A stretch of DNA of 26,011 bases from a virus, in IMG/VR virus record IMGVR_UViG_3300020477_001143, positions 1 through 26,011 of that record; one strand, 5' to 3'. This document shows positions 11,756 through 22,100 of this stretch, in pieces (the first letter of the stretch is position 1; every line of letters begins with the position of its first letter). The notes below the pieces were generated by a model, which saw only the letters and a list, made by a program, of their open reading frames with translations, had not been told where the DNA came from and did no database searches. The translations under genes and the position numbers were made by a program.

Positions 11756-14739
11756 TGGCACATCCAGAAAATACAAAATATCTTTCTGTCCACGTTCCAT
11801 CACAACTCCCTGAGTTTACTCGGGAAGACCATGCTACGTTTGTTTCTTTTATGGAGGCATATTTTGAATTTCTTGACCAACAAGGTGGCGCGGCCGAGAT
11901 TATTAATGCTTTATCAGATTATGCAAATATAGACAAGACTGTTGATTCTTTTGTTGACCATTTTAAAGAACAATTTTTACATGATATTCCAAATAAAGTT
12001 GTAACAGATAAAGCTTTTCTTGTAAAAAATATTAGAGAATTTTATCGTTCTCGAGGTTCTGAAAAATCATTTCAATTTCTTTTCCGAACAATGTTTCAGG
12101 AAGAAATTACGATTGACCATCCTAAAGATAATATATTAAAACCCTCTGATGGTAATTGGGTTGTTGATAAAATTATTAAAGTAAAAGAATCTGCAGGATT
12201 ATCTAAATTTGCTGGAAAAGAAATTCAAGGTAGTAATTCTAACGCAACTGCTGTTGTTGAAAATATTGTAACAATTCGAGAAAATAAATTTGATGTAACT
12301 GAAATGTTGATTTCAAATATTGCAGGAACATTTGAAATTGGAGAAACGATAACAGCAACGGATAATGATGGTAGCACACTTTCTACTGTTCTTGGTGGAA
12401 TGATAGGATCAGTTACAGTTGATATACCTGGAAGTAATTATTCTGTAGGACAAGTATTGGATGTTACTGGAGGTGGTGGACAATTTGGTGAAGGAAGATT
12501 ATTGCTAGAAGATACAAGTGGAATATTATTAAAAGAAGATGAGACACATATTGTAGCCGAAGAAGATTTCGGTGTTAATATGAAAGTCTCTGTTAAAGAA
12601 CTACAAGGTGGAACAATAGATTCAGTTAAAATTGTTGATGGTGGAACAGGATATAGTAAAGGAGATTATCTAACTTTAAACAATACAAATGCACTTCAAA
12701 ATGATGGTAATTCAGGTGCGTTAAGAGTATTAGAAGTTGCTGGTAGATTAAATGGAATTGCAATAGCAAATAAAGGAGAAAATTATTTAAATCCTCCTTT
12801 AGTTTCATTTACAGGTGGTGGTGGAACGGGAGCCCAGGCAATTACTAGTTTGGAAGGTGGTCCTATTTCAACGTGCTCTATATCTTATGGTGGGACAGGT
12901 TATGATGTTAATGATATTATTACATTTCATGGTGGTGGAGGATCTAGTGGACTTGGAAAAGTTTCTTCAGTAAATGCAAAAGAACAATTTATATTGGAAG
13001 ATGGAACATATTTATTTTTAGAAGATGGTGATTTACTAGCAACAGAGGCTAGTGAAGGTATTACGGGAATTACTATAACGAATGGTGGAAGTAATTATTT
13101 AACTGAACCTGAAACTACAATTACAAAAGGAACAACTAATATTCTTTTAGAAGATGGTGAAGATATTTTATTAGAGATGGATCAAGTTGAACCTTATGTA
13201 TCTGGAACAACGAGTAAATTAAATAAAGAACATTCTGGTGGAACGGGAGCAATACTTGTTCCTAATGGATGGGGGAGAGTTGGTAGGATTTATTTTGATC
13301 CTCCAAGTTTTGATGGAAAGAATTTTTCTACTGTACCAACTATTACTTTGACTAGAGTTGGAAATTCAGGGTCAGGTGCAACAGCTACAGCCACAGTTGC
13401 TGGTACTACTGGGGATGGAAAAATTTTAGAAGTGGAAATTGAAAATGCAGGTAAAGATTATATTGCTATTCCTAGTGTTGATGCAACAGGTAAAGGAAAT
13501 GGTAATGCTTCTATTACATTAGGTTCAACAACTATCGGTGGTATTCGATTACTTAGTATAGGTCGTCCTGGATTTAATGTTACCAAACCACCTATCATAG
13601 ATGCTTCTGGGTTTGGTGATGGTAATTCAAAAATATCATCAACTGCAGCTGCACAATTTACAGTTGGTGATGGACATTGGGAAGGAACTAAAAGTTTTGT
13701 TTCACATGACCAATATATTCAAGATAGTAATTTTTATCAGATATATTCTTATGTTATTAATCATGGTGGACAGACAGCAGAGTTCTGGAGAGATACAGTA
13801 AAACGAGTATTACATCCTGCAGGTTTTAATTTATTTTCACAGATTGATGTTTTAAGTGAGATGGGATTACCACTCACTACAATGTCAATACGAGCACCAG
13901 AAAGATTTCACGACCTTCCAGGAGAACCAGAAGGTGTCGCAGAAGATGTCGGATTAATTCTTGTTCTCATGTTCAATCTTGCAAATACGTTTGATACTTC
14001 TTCTACAATAGATTTCTCTACAGGTGAACCAAACACGACAATAATATTTGTTCCGGGTGCAGGAACATTTCAAATTGGTGAAACAATTACATTTTCAAAT
14101 GGAACAACAGTAACAATAGTAGATATTACAGAAGATGGACTTGTTATTGATGATAGTACATTATCAGGTCCTTTACCAGATGAAGGAACATCTGTTACAG
14201 GAAATACATCTGGTGCTTCTGGAACTATTGCAGAATTTAAGAAACCATCTTCTCTTATTACAGCCAAACGTAGACTTGGGCCATCATGGAGAACAATCGA
14301 CTATCAAAAATTCTTTACTACTGCAGGATTTTCTAATAAAGAACGATTTCCAATGGAAATTGAAAATGATGGTACAACAAGGATGGAGTTAGAAGGTCAA
14401 TATCGCAATCCATATGAATTGAATCTAGAGCTTGTATCTCAAAGTGCTACTCCACAATGGCCGACAACACATACTTATAGATTAACAGAAAAGATTTTAT
14501 TAGAAGATGGTAGTTATATTTTATCAGAAGTACATCAACCGGGTGATTTAATATTGTTTGAAGATGGAGATATTCCAGTAATGGAACATCAGGGAGATGC
14601 TAGTGGAAGTTATACTATTAATGATTTTAAAGATATTGTTCTTGCAAAAATCATTGATGATAGTGGACGAACTAGAAATAATACGAGAAAACGTATGACA
14701 TCTGAAAGTTATATAACTTTTCATCCTTATTCTCCGTAA
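11755..14739 (+). CDS. baseplate structural protein in the gp7 position
   Basis: 994 residues, close to T4 gp7 (1032) and in the gp7 place between gp6 and gp8. The N-terminal ~130 residues (PSQLPEFTREDHATFVSFMEAYFEFLDQ, then NIREFYRSRGSEKSFQFLFRTMF) match the large structural protein found here in T4-like cyanophages. From about residue 185 it is built of repeats: GTFEIGETIT (191) and GTFQIGETITF (770); Gly-rich 'GGTGY...PP.ITFTGGGG.GA' units (about 300-640); and LLEDG/FLEDG units (near 248, 422, 468 and 920). The C terminus returns to ordinary sequence (FHPYSP). True homology to T4 gp7 is likely by position but cannot be shown by eye. A late promoter box follows. Confidence 0.8.
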   Translation: MAHPENTKYLSVHVPSQLPEFTREDHATFVSFMEAYFEFLDQQGGAAEIINALSDYANIDKTVDSFVDHFKEQFLHDIPNKVVTDKAFLVKNIREFYRSRGSEKSFQFLFRTMFQEEITIDHPKDNILKPSDGNWVVDKIIKVKESAGLSKFAGKEIQGSNSNATAVVENIVTIRENKFDVTEMLISNIAGTFEIGETITATDNDGSTLSTVLGGMIGSVTVDIPGSNYSVGQVLDVTGGGGQFGEGRLLLEDTSGILLKEDETHIVAEEDFGVNMKVSVKELQGGTIDSVKIVDGGTGYSKGDYLTLNNTNALQNDGNSGALRVLEVAGRLNGIAIANKGENYLNPPLVSFTGGGGTGAQAITSLEGGPISTCSISYGGTGYDVNDIITFHGGGGSSGLGKVSSVNAKEQFILEDGTYLFLEDGDLLATEASEGITGITITNGGSNYLTEPETTITKGTTNILLEDGEDILLEMDQVEPYVSGTTSKLNKEHSGGTGAILVPNGWGRVGRIYFDPPSFDGKNFSTVPTITLTRVGNSGSGATATATVAGTTGDGKILEVEIENAGKDYIAIPSVDATGKGNGNASITLGSTTIGGIRLLSIGRPGFNVTKPPIIDASGFGDGNSKISSTAAAQFTVGDGHWEGTKSFVSHDQYIQDSNFYQIYSYVINHGGQTAEFWRDTVKRVLHPAGFNLFSQIDVLSEMGLPLTTMSIRAPERFHDLPGEPEGVAEDVGLILVLMFNLANTFDTSSTIDFSTGEPNTTIIFVPGAGTFQIGETITFSNGTTVTIVDITEDGLVIDDSTLSGPLPDEGTSVTGNTSGASGTIAEFKKPSSLITAKRRLGPSWRTIDYQKFFTTAGFSNKERFPMEIENDGTTRMELEGQYRNPYELNLELVSQSATPQWPTTHTYRLTEKILLEDGSYILSEVHQPGDLILFEDGDIPVMEHQGDASGSYTINDFKDIVLAKIIDDSGRTRNNTRKRMTSESYITFHPYSP

Positions 14740-14755
14740 TATGTTAAACTGCTTG

Positions 14756-14763
14756 TATAAATA
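14756..14763 (+). promoter_or_regulatory. T4-type late promoter box
   Basis: TATAAATA continuing ATATAG lies in the 59-base gap before the gp8-like gene, 35 bases before its ATG. It shares the 13-base core TATAAATAATATA with the box at 6927. This is the only clear break inside the baseplate operon. Confidence 0.65.
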
Positions 14764-14798
14764 ATATAGAAACTTATTAATTGTAAAGGAATTAGACA

Positions 14799-16154
14799 AT
14801 GCCTGGAATCATTAACAATCACTTTCGTAAGTATAATGCAGGGAATTTTATCGAAGCATTCGGTGAAACTAATCCCGATGTTATTTACCTATTTATTGGT
14901 AAAAATGATGCGTGGAGTGGAACTTCAGAGGGAGAATATGCTGGAACAGCATCGTCAGATACCGCTGCACCAACCCCGATAGATACTGTTGTTTCTGATT
15001 TCAAGCATCACGATAATATGCTCGCACTCAAAAAAGTTGCAGCTGGAGATATTAAACGAGTTATTAAACGATTAGATTGGACTACTGGTACAGTCTATGA
15101 TGAGTGGGATCATACTGTTGACGATTTTTATGATAAGAATTATTTTGTAATGACTGATAATTTTAATGTATATAAGTGTATTAGTAATAATCGTGGAGTT
15201 GCTTCAACTGTAAAACCAACTGGACAATCAACTTCCATATCAGAAATTACAGAACTTTCTGATGGATATAGGTGGAAATTTATGTATGAAGTTCCATCTG
15301 CTGATGTTGCAAAGTTTGTTACAAAAAACTGGATTCCGATTCAAACTCTTACTTCAGATAATTCGACAGCACAATGGACAGTCCAACAGGCTGCAGTAGA
15401 TGGTTCAATCGACCATATTGATGTAACAGCTGTTGGTAGTGGATATTCAGATGCTCCAACGATTACATTTACAGGTGGTGGTGGTTCTGGTGCAACAGGA
15501 ACAGCAGTAATTAATTCAAGTGGAGTTATTACTGCTATTACAATCAATAATGGTGGAGCAAGTTATACAACTCCTCCAACTATTGCAATCTCGGGTGGTG
15601 GTGGTTCTGGTGCAACAGCGTCATGTACTGTTTCTGCCGGAGCTGTAAATCAAATTACAGTTGTTGCTGGTGGAACTGGATATTCAACAGCACCAGTAAT
15701 TACTATTACTGGTGATGGTTCAAATGCACAAGCAAATGTTATTTTATCGTCTGGAACGATTGATAAAATTCGTATGACTAATATTGGAAGTGGATATAGA
15801 AACGCAACAGTAACAGTTACAGGTGGTGGTGGTTCTGGTGCAACAGGTGTAGCACGAATTGGTCCTAAAGGTGGTCACGGAAAAGATGCTGTAAACGAAC
15901 TTGGTGGATTTTATGTTATGTGTAATATAAAATTGGATGGAACTGAAGGTGGTGACTTACCAGTAGGAGATGACTTTAGAAAAATAGGATTATTATTGAA
16001 TCCTACAGTTGGTGGGTCTTTGGCAAATGCAACTACATATACAAAAGCAGAAATTGATGATAATAGTGGAGAAGTATTATATGTTGAATATCGAGCACCT
16101 ATTGTTCGTGCAACAGACCAAACAGAAGATATTAAATTAGTTGCTGAATTTTAA
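14799..16154 (+). CDS. baseplate wedge protein gp8-like with inserted Gly-rich repeats
   Basis: 451 residues against 334 for T4 gp8. The N-terminal 190 residues match gp8: NHFRKYNAGNFIEAF, then NYFVMTDNFNVYKCISNNRGVAS (about 115-137) and DGYRWKFMYEVPSADVAKFVTKNW (about 153-176). The extra length is a block at about 205-345 made of four ~39-residue Gly-rich repeats of the form G-x-G-Y-x-x-x-P-T-I-T-F-T-G-G-G-G-S-G-A-T. The tyrosines fall at 216, 256, 295 and 333. The C terminus (GGFYVMCNIKLDGTEGGDLPVGDDFRKIGLL) is gp8-like again. A ribosome-binding site AAAGGAA lies near 14785. The insert probably forms a surface-exposed beta structure. Confidence 0.9.
   Translation: MPGIINNHFRKYNAGNFIEAFGETNPDVIYLFIGKNDAWSGTSEGEYAGTASSDTAAPTPIDTVVSDFKHHDNMLALKKVAAGDIKRVIKRLDWTTGTVYDEWDHTVDDFYDKNYFVMTDNFNVYKCISNNRGVASTVKPTGQSTSISEITELSDGYRWKFMYEVPSADVAKFVTKNWIPIQTLTSDNSTAQWTVQQAAVDGSIDHIDVTAVGSGYSDAPTITFTGGGGSGATGTAVINSSGVITAITINNGGASYTTPPTIAISGGGGSGATASCTVSAGAVNQITVVAGGTGYSTAPVITITGDGSNAQANVILSSGTIDKIRMTNIGSGYRNATVTVTGGGGSGATGVARIGPKGGHGKDAVNELGGFYVMCNIKLDGTEGGDLPVGDDFRKIGLLLNPTVGGSLANATTYTKAEIDDNSGEVLYVEYRAPIVRATDQTEDIKLVAEF
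15474..15846 (+). repeat. near-identical DNA repeats encoding Gly-rich units
   Basis: The string GGTGGTGGTGGTTCTGGTGC followed by AACAG occurs three times, near 15474, 15594 and 15822, inside the gp8-like gene, spaced by about 120 and 228 bases. A fourth, diverged unit (TGATGGTTCAAATGC) sits between the last two. Identity at the DNA level points to recent duplication or recombination rather than protein-level convergence. Confidence 0.75.
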
Positions 16155-16170
16155 TTAAAGGGAATCCATA

Positions 16171-19100
16171 ATGGCAGATGTCAATTTAAATGTGAATCCA
16201 TATTATGATGATTATAGTGAAACAAAGGATTATCAGAAAGTTCTTTTTAAACCTAGTGTAGCTGTTCAAGCTAGAGAAGTAACTCAGCTGCAGACAATAT
16301 TAGAAAAGCAAGTTGAAAGACATGGAGAACATATCTTTCGTGAAGGTAGTATTGTTTCTGGAATGGAACATACTATTCAAAAAGGAATTTATTTTGCTTT
16401 AATTAAAGATACTGACCACAACAGTACTGCTGTTACGATTGCTGATTGGAAAGGAAAAACTGTTCGTGGTGAAGAATCTGGTGTTGAAGGAATTATTCAT
16501 ACTGTTGCTGATGGAACTGAAGCTACTACAATTAGTGATTCTACTGGGCCGAAAACAATATATGTAAATGTAACAAGAGCTGGAACAGATAATATATCAA
16601 GACACTTTTTTTCTTCTGAAAATTTAGTTGATACAAGTGATTCAAGTAAAAAACTTAGAGTTTTTGATAATGTAAATGGTACGATAGAATGGATGGGTTT
16701 TGGAACGCAGCTTACAATAGATGACGGAATTATTTTTGCAAAGGGAAAATTTTTAATTGTTTCAAAACAAACAATAATTGTTGCTCGTTATGACCATATG
16801 GCAACTGCAAAAGTTGGTTATAAAGTTACTGGAACTTTTATTGATTCTGCAGCTGATTCCACTTTACTTGATCCTGCTCAAGGGGCCCCAAATTTTAATG
16901 CACCCGGTGCTGATAGATTACAATATAATCTAACACTTACGACAAGAAGTCTTACCTCTACTGATTTAGAAGATTTTGTAGAATTATTTAAAATAGAAGA
17001 TGGAGTAGTTACAAAGTCTGCTTCTGTTCCTCAATATTCTGAATTAAGAAAAGAATTTGCTCGAAGAACTTTTGATGAATCAGGAGATTATACGGTCCAA
17101 CCTTTTCCAATTAGAATTAGAGAACATTTAAATGATGGAACAAATGGTGGTAGATATACTTTAGCTAATGGAGGTGACACAAATCAATTAGCAATAGGTA
17201 TTGAACCTGGTACGGCATATGTTCAAGGATTTAAACATGAAACGGGTGTAACTGAATATTTAAATTTAACTAAAGCAGTAGATACTGAAGAAATCGAAAA
17301 CCAAAAAGTTTCTGCAGCGTATGGTAATTATGTTTTATGTACTGAGGTAGTTGGTTCATTTCCTTTTGATACTCTCTCAGAAGTTAGTTTAAGAAACGCA
17401 GCTGCTAAAGCAATTACAAATACAACGTATGGTGCTGCGGCATTGCCCGGAAGTGAAATTGGTAAGGCACGAGTTCGATCTATAATTCATTCATCAGGTA
17501 CACCCGGTGCAGCTGATTGTGAATATAAATTATATTTATTTGATATAAGAATGACATCAGCTGGAAAAGATTTTTCTGATGTTCGGTGTGTTACTAATCT
17601 TTCATCTTCTAGTGATAAATATTTAGCTGATGTTAGTTTAACTGCTGCTGGTACGAATAGTAATGTTTTATATGAAGATGGCGACCAACTCTTAACTGAA
17701 GATGGTTTATTTAAATTAGTACATGAAGATTCTATTTCAGGTGAAAAAGCAGTCTTAAAAGAAACAGGAAAATTTCATAAATTAGTTTATACACTTCCAC
17801 AAAATAATATTAAAACAATTCGTGATAGTAGTGGTGATGTTGAAACATCTTACAAGTTTAGAAAAGAATTTGATGTTACATTTTCTGGTACTGGAGTAGC
17901 AACTGTTGCTACTGGTAATAGTACAGAAACATTTCCATTTTCAGTTGGTGAATTAAGTGAGACTAATAGACGCGTAAACTTTATGGTTGTTCCAACCCAA
18001 ACAAAAACTCCATTTAATACTGGCCAACCAATAGATTTTACTACTGCGGGTTCTAATGGTGCAAGAAGTATTAATATAACGACTACTACTTCTGCTACTT
18101 TAAATTGTAATGAAACATTATCTGGTGGTATGACAGCAAAAGTTATTGTTACATTAACCCGGGCCAATGCAAAAGAAGCAACTAAAAAATTAGTCAAAAA
18201 TCAACAAGTAGTTATTGCACCGACAACACATACTGCAACAACAGTCGGGCCTTGGGGTCTTGGACGAAGTGATTGTTTTATACTTAATAAAGTTTATATG
18301 TCACCGAGCACATCAACTTTACCTACATCAGCTCATACAGACGTAACATCACATTTTGAATTAGATACAGGACAAAGAGATAATTTTTATGACCACGGAC
18401 AATTAAAAAAACTTGCAAGTTCTTCTCTGTCAATTACAGGTCAACTCTTAATTGATTTTCATTATTTCACCCATGATACTTCTCAAGGTATTGGATATTT
18501 TTCTGTTGACTCTTATCCAGTTGATGATACGGGAGTAACTGCTAATACAATTAAAACATGGGAATTGCCTTTCTTTAATTCTACTACTCAAGGTCAACAA
18601 TATGATTTAAGAGATACTATTGATTGTAGACCAAGACGAACAGATACGAATACGGTAACAAACCCTGCAGCTGGTTCTACATTTGGATTTGATGTAGCAA
18701 CAGCAGGTGCTCATATGATGCACCCCAATGAATCAATCAATATGGATTTGAATTTTTATCTTCCAAGAAAAGATAAAATTGTTATAAACAAAGAAGGAAA
18801 TTTTAGTATTGTTTTAGGAACAGCAAGATTTCCTATTGCATTTGCACCGCAAGATAATTCAGAAGCATTGACACTTGGAGTAATTAAAATGCCTCCATAT
18901 CCTTCTTTACCACCTGATCTTGCAAGAAAACATAAACGACCTGGTGTTCAAATCCAAACAATAAATTCACAACGATATACTATGAAAGATATTGGACAAC
19001 TTGAACAACGTATTAATAGAATGGAATATTATACAGCTTTATCTTTATTAGAAAAAGATACTGCTGAATTGCAAATTACAAATCAACAAGGTCTTGATAG

Positions 19101-22100
19101 ATTTAAAAATGGTATTTTAGTTGATCCGTTTACGGGACATAATATCGGAGATATTACTAATCCAGATTATGCAGCTTCTATTGATATGAAAAAACAAGAA
19201 TGCCGACCTAAATTTAGATTAGAAAATACACCATTAACATTAGATGCAACAAATTCAACTACTGTTGCACGAAAACCTAAAACTGTAATCTTAACAGTTA
19301 CATCTGTTACTGGCACTTTTGTAGAAACAGAAACAGTAACAGGTGGAACTTCAAGTGCAACAGCACAAATTGTTAATCAAGTAATTACAGCAGGTAATAA
19401 AATTTATTGTGATAATCTATCAGGAACATTTGCAGCTAATGAAACTATTACTGGAAATACATCTAGTGCAACAGCTACTGTTTCTATTGTTACTGGGTCA
19501 ACAGACGGAAATTTAGTTACATTACCATATACTTCTCAAGTGTATTCACAAAATTTATTTGCATCAAAACAACGTAACTGTGTTACTGAATTATTATTTA
19601 ACTGGGTTGGTGAAATTGAATTAACTCCTGATACTGATAACTGGGTTGATACCACAAGTCGTCCTGATGTTCAAGTTAATTTTGATAATAATATGGATGC
19701 TTGGGAAGCATTGGAAGATGCGTGGGAAACACATTGGAATGATTGGGAAACTATTGCAGTTGGTGAAGAAGTTGTTTCCAGAGAACAAATTGGTGGACGA
19801 TTACGTTTAGAGGGAGCTAGAGGACAAAGAGTATTTCAACAACAAAATGAAAGAGTAACTACATTAAAAACACAACAGCAAGTTAGAAGTGGAATTGCAT
19901 TAGATATTACACCTGAAGCTATTACTCATAGACTTGGTTCTAAGGTAGTTGATGTATCTATTATTCCTTTTATTAGAGAAAAAACAATTTCATTTTCTGC
20001 AAAGAGAATGAAACCTTTTACGAGAGTATATCCATTTTTTGATGGTGAACTTGTTAGTGCGCATTGTACTCCTACTGGTGGAGCACTGGGTGCAGATTTA
20101 GTTACAGATTCAGTTGGAAATTTAACTGGAACTTTTTCTATTCCAAATAGTGATGCTTTAAAATTTAGAATAGGAGAAAGAACATTTCGATTATCTGATT
20201 CTTATGTTATTACTGCGGACGATGCAACTGGTACTACTACTAAAACCATTACAGCTGTAGGTGCAGAAAAAAATGGAACTGAAGGAATAACAACAATTGC
20301 AGAAGCGACATATACTGCTAGAGGAATATTACAATCAAAAGAAGATACTATTATTTCTACTTCAGTTGCTAATTTTCAAAAAGTAACAATGGAAGATAGT
20401 AGATTTATTGAAGAATTAACAACTACGATTAATAATACTGGTGAACGATTTGTTGGTGAAGTAGCAAATCAAGAAATTCATCATCACCATCATACTCATG
20501 TAACAAATGTTCAAGCTCCTGCTCCATCACCACCTCCTTGTCATAACGCAGGACCAAAAGAACAATCGGCCGCATTTAAGGCGCATGTACGAAGTGGTGG
20601 ACATGCTCACGCACATAGAGAAGTTTATTGTAAAAATGGACAATGGGTTGATCCTATCGCACAAACATTTCTTATTGATAGTAGTGGTGGTCTTTTTGTG
20701 TCAAAGCTGGATATTTATTTTGCTACAAAAAGTGCAACATTACCTATTACTTGTCAAATTCGTGAAGTTGTAAATGGGTTTCCTGGTGCAAGAATTATTC
20801 CTGGAGGAACAAAAACATTATTACCAGCAGATATTAATACTAGTTCAGATGCAACCGCAGCTACACCATTTTATTTTGAATCACCGGTCTATCTATCTCA
20901 TGCAAAAGAATATTGTTTTGTTCTTTTACCAGCTGGTAATAATCCAGATTATAATGTATGGGTATCTGAGCTTGGTCAGAATAAAATAGGAACAACTGAA
21001 AGAATTTCAGAACAACCTCATGCTGGAATCTTATTTACATCTGCTAATAATAGAACATGGACAGCACGTCAAGCTGAAGATATGAAATTTCAATTATATC
21101 GAGCAAAATTTGATTTAGTTGCAACAGGTGGAACTGGAATATTTGTAAATAAAAATATTGATTATTGTACTATTAATAATCTTACGGGAACGGGTAATTT
21201 TCAAAATGGAGAAGTTATTACTGGTGCAACATCTGGTGCAAAGGGAACTGTTGAAGCTTATAATAAAGCAAAATTACGATTAGATATTTTAAATACATCA
21301 GGAACATTTCAAGCAAATGAAACAATTACTGGTGGGACATCTAGTGTTTCAGCTACGTTAATTTCATTTAATGATTTTAAAGTTAATGTAATACATCCAC
21401 AAGCAGAACAAATTACTTTACATACAACACAAGTAACTTGGAGTAGTAAAACAACTTCATCTAGTAATGTTGTTGATTCAGCATTTCAATTTATTGGTAT
21501 TAATAGAAATAATACATTAAGAGATGAAAAACGAGTATTATCATATTCTAATGAGATTGCACAAATATCTTCTGCTGACAGTTTAACTTTAAAGGCTCAA
21601 TTATTTAGTGGATTTGATAGTGTATCGCCTGTAATTGATCTACGAAGATTATCTTCTATTTGTGTAGAAAATATAATTAATAATGATAGTGCAGATGAGT
21701 CACTTGCAAAAGGTGGAAACGCACTAGCTAAATATATTTCTAAACGGATTGTATTAGACGAAGATTTTGATGCAGAAGATATTAGAGTTTATATTACAGC
21801 AGATAAACCATCTGGAACTGAGGTTGAAGTGTATTATAAAATTTTAAATGGTTCAGATGAGACAGATTTTGATGACCGTCCCTATCGAAAAATGGAACAA
21901 GTTACTGATGCTACGTTATTTTCAGTTGATGTTCAAGATTTAGATGATTTTAAAGAATATGAATATAAAGTATCATCTGCTGATTTAACTGGTATTAATG
22001 GTGAAATTCAATATACAGGAACACAAACAGAAGCACCTGTATTTACTGGATTCAAAACAATGGCTATTAAACTTGTTATGTTAAGTACAACAACTTCTCT

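Noticed and set aside
15474-15846. CRISPR-like direct repeats
   Set aside because: The repeats are in frame, encode Gly-rich protein units, are unevenly spaced and have no spacers or cas genes nearby.
17850-18197. Long minus-strand frame (115 codons) and other minus-strand frames
   Set aside because: All lie opposite well-supported + strand genes, have no ribosome-binding sites and give low-complexity hydrophobic products typical of antisense frames in AT-rich coding DNA.
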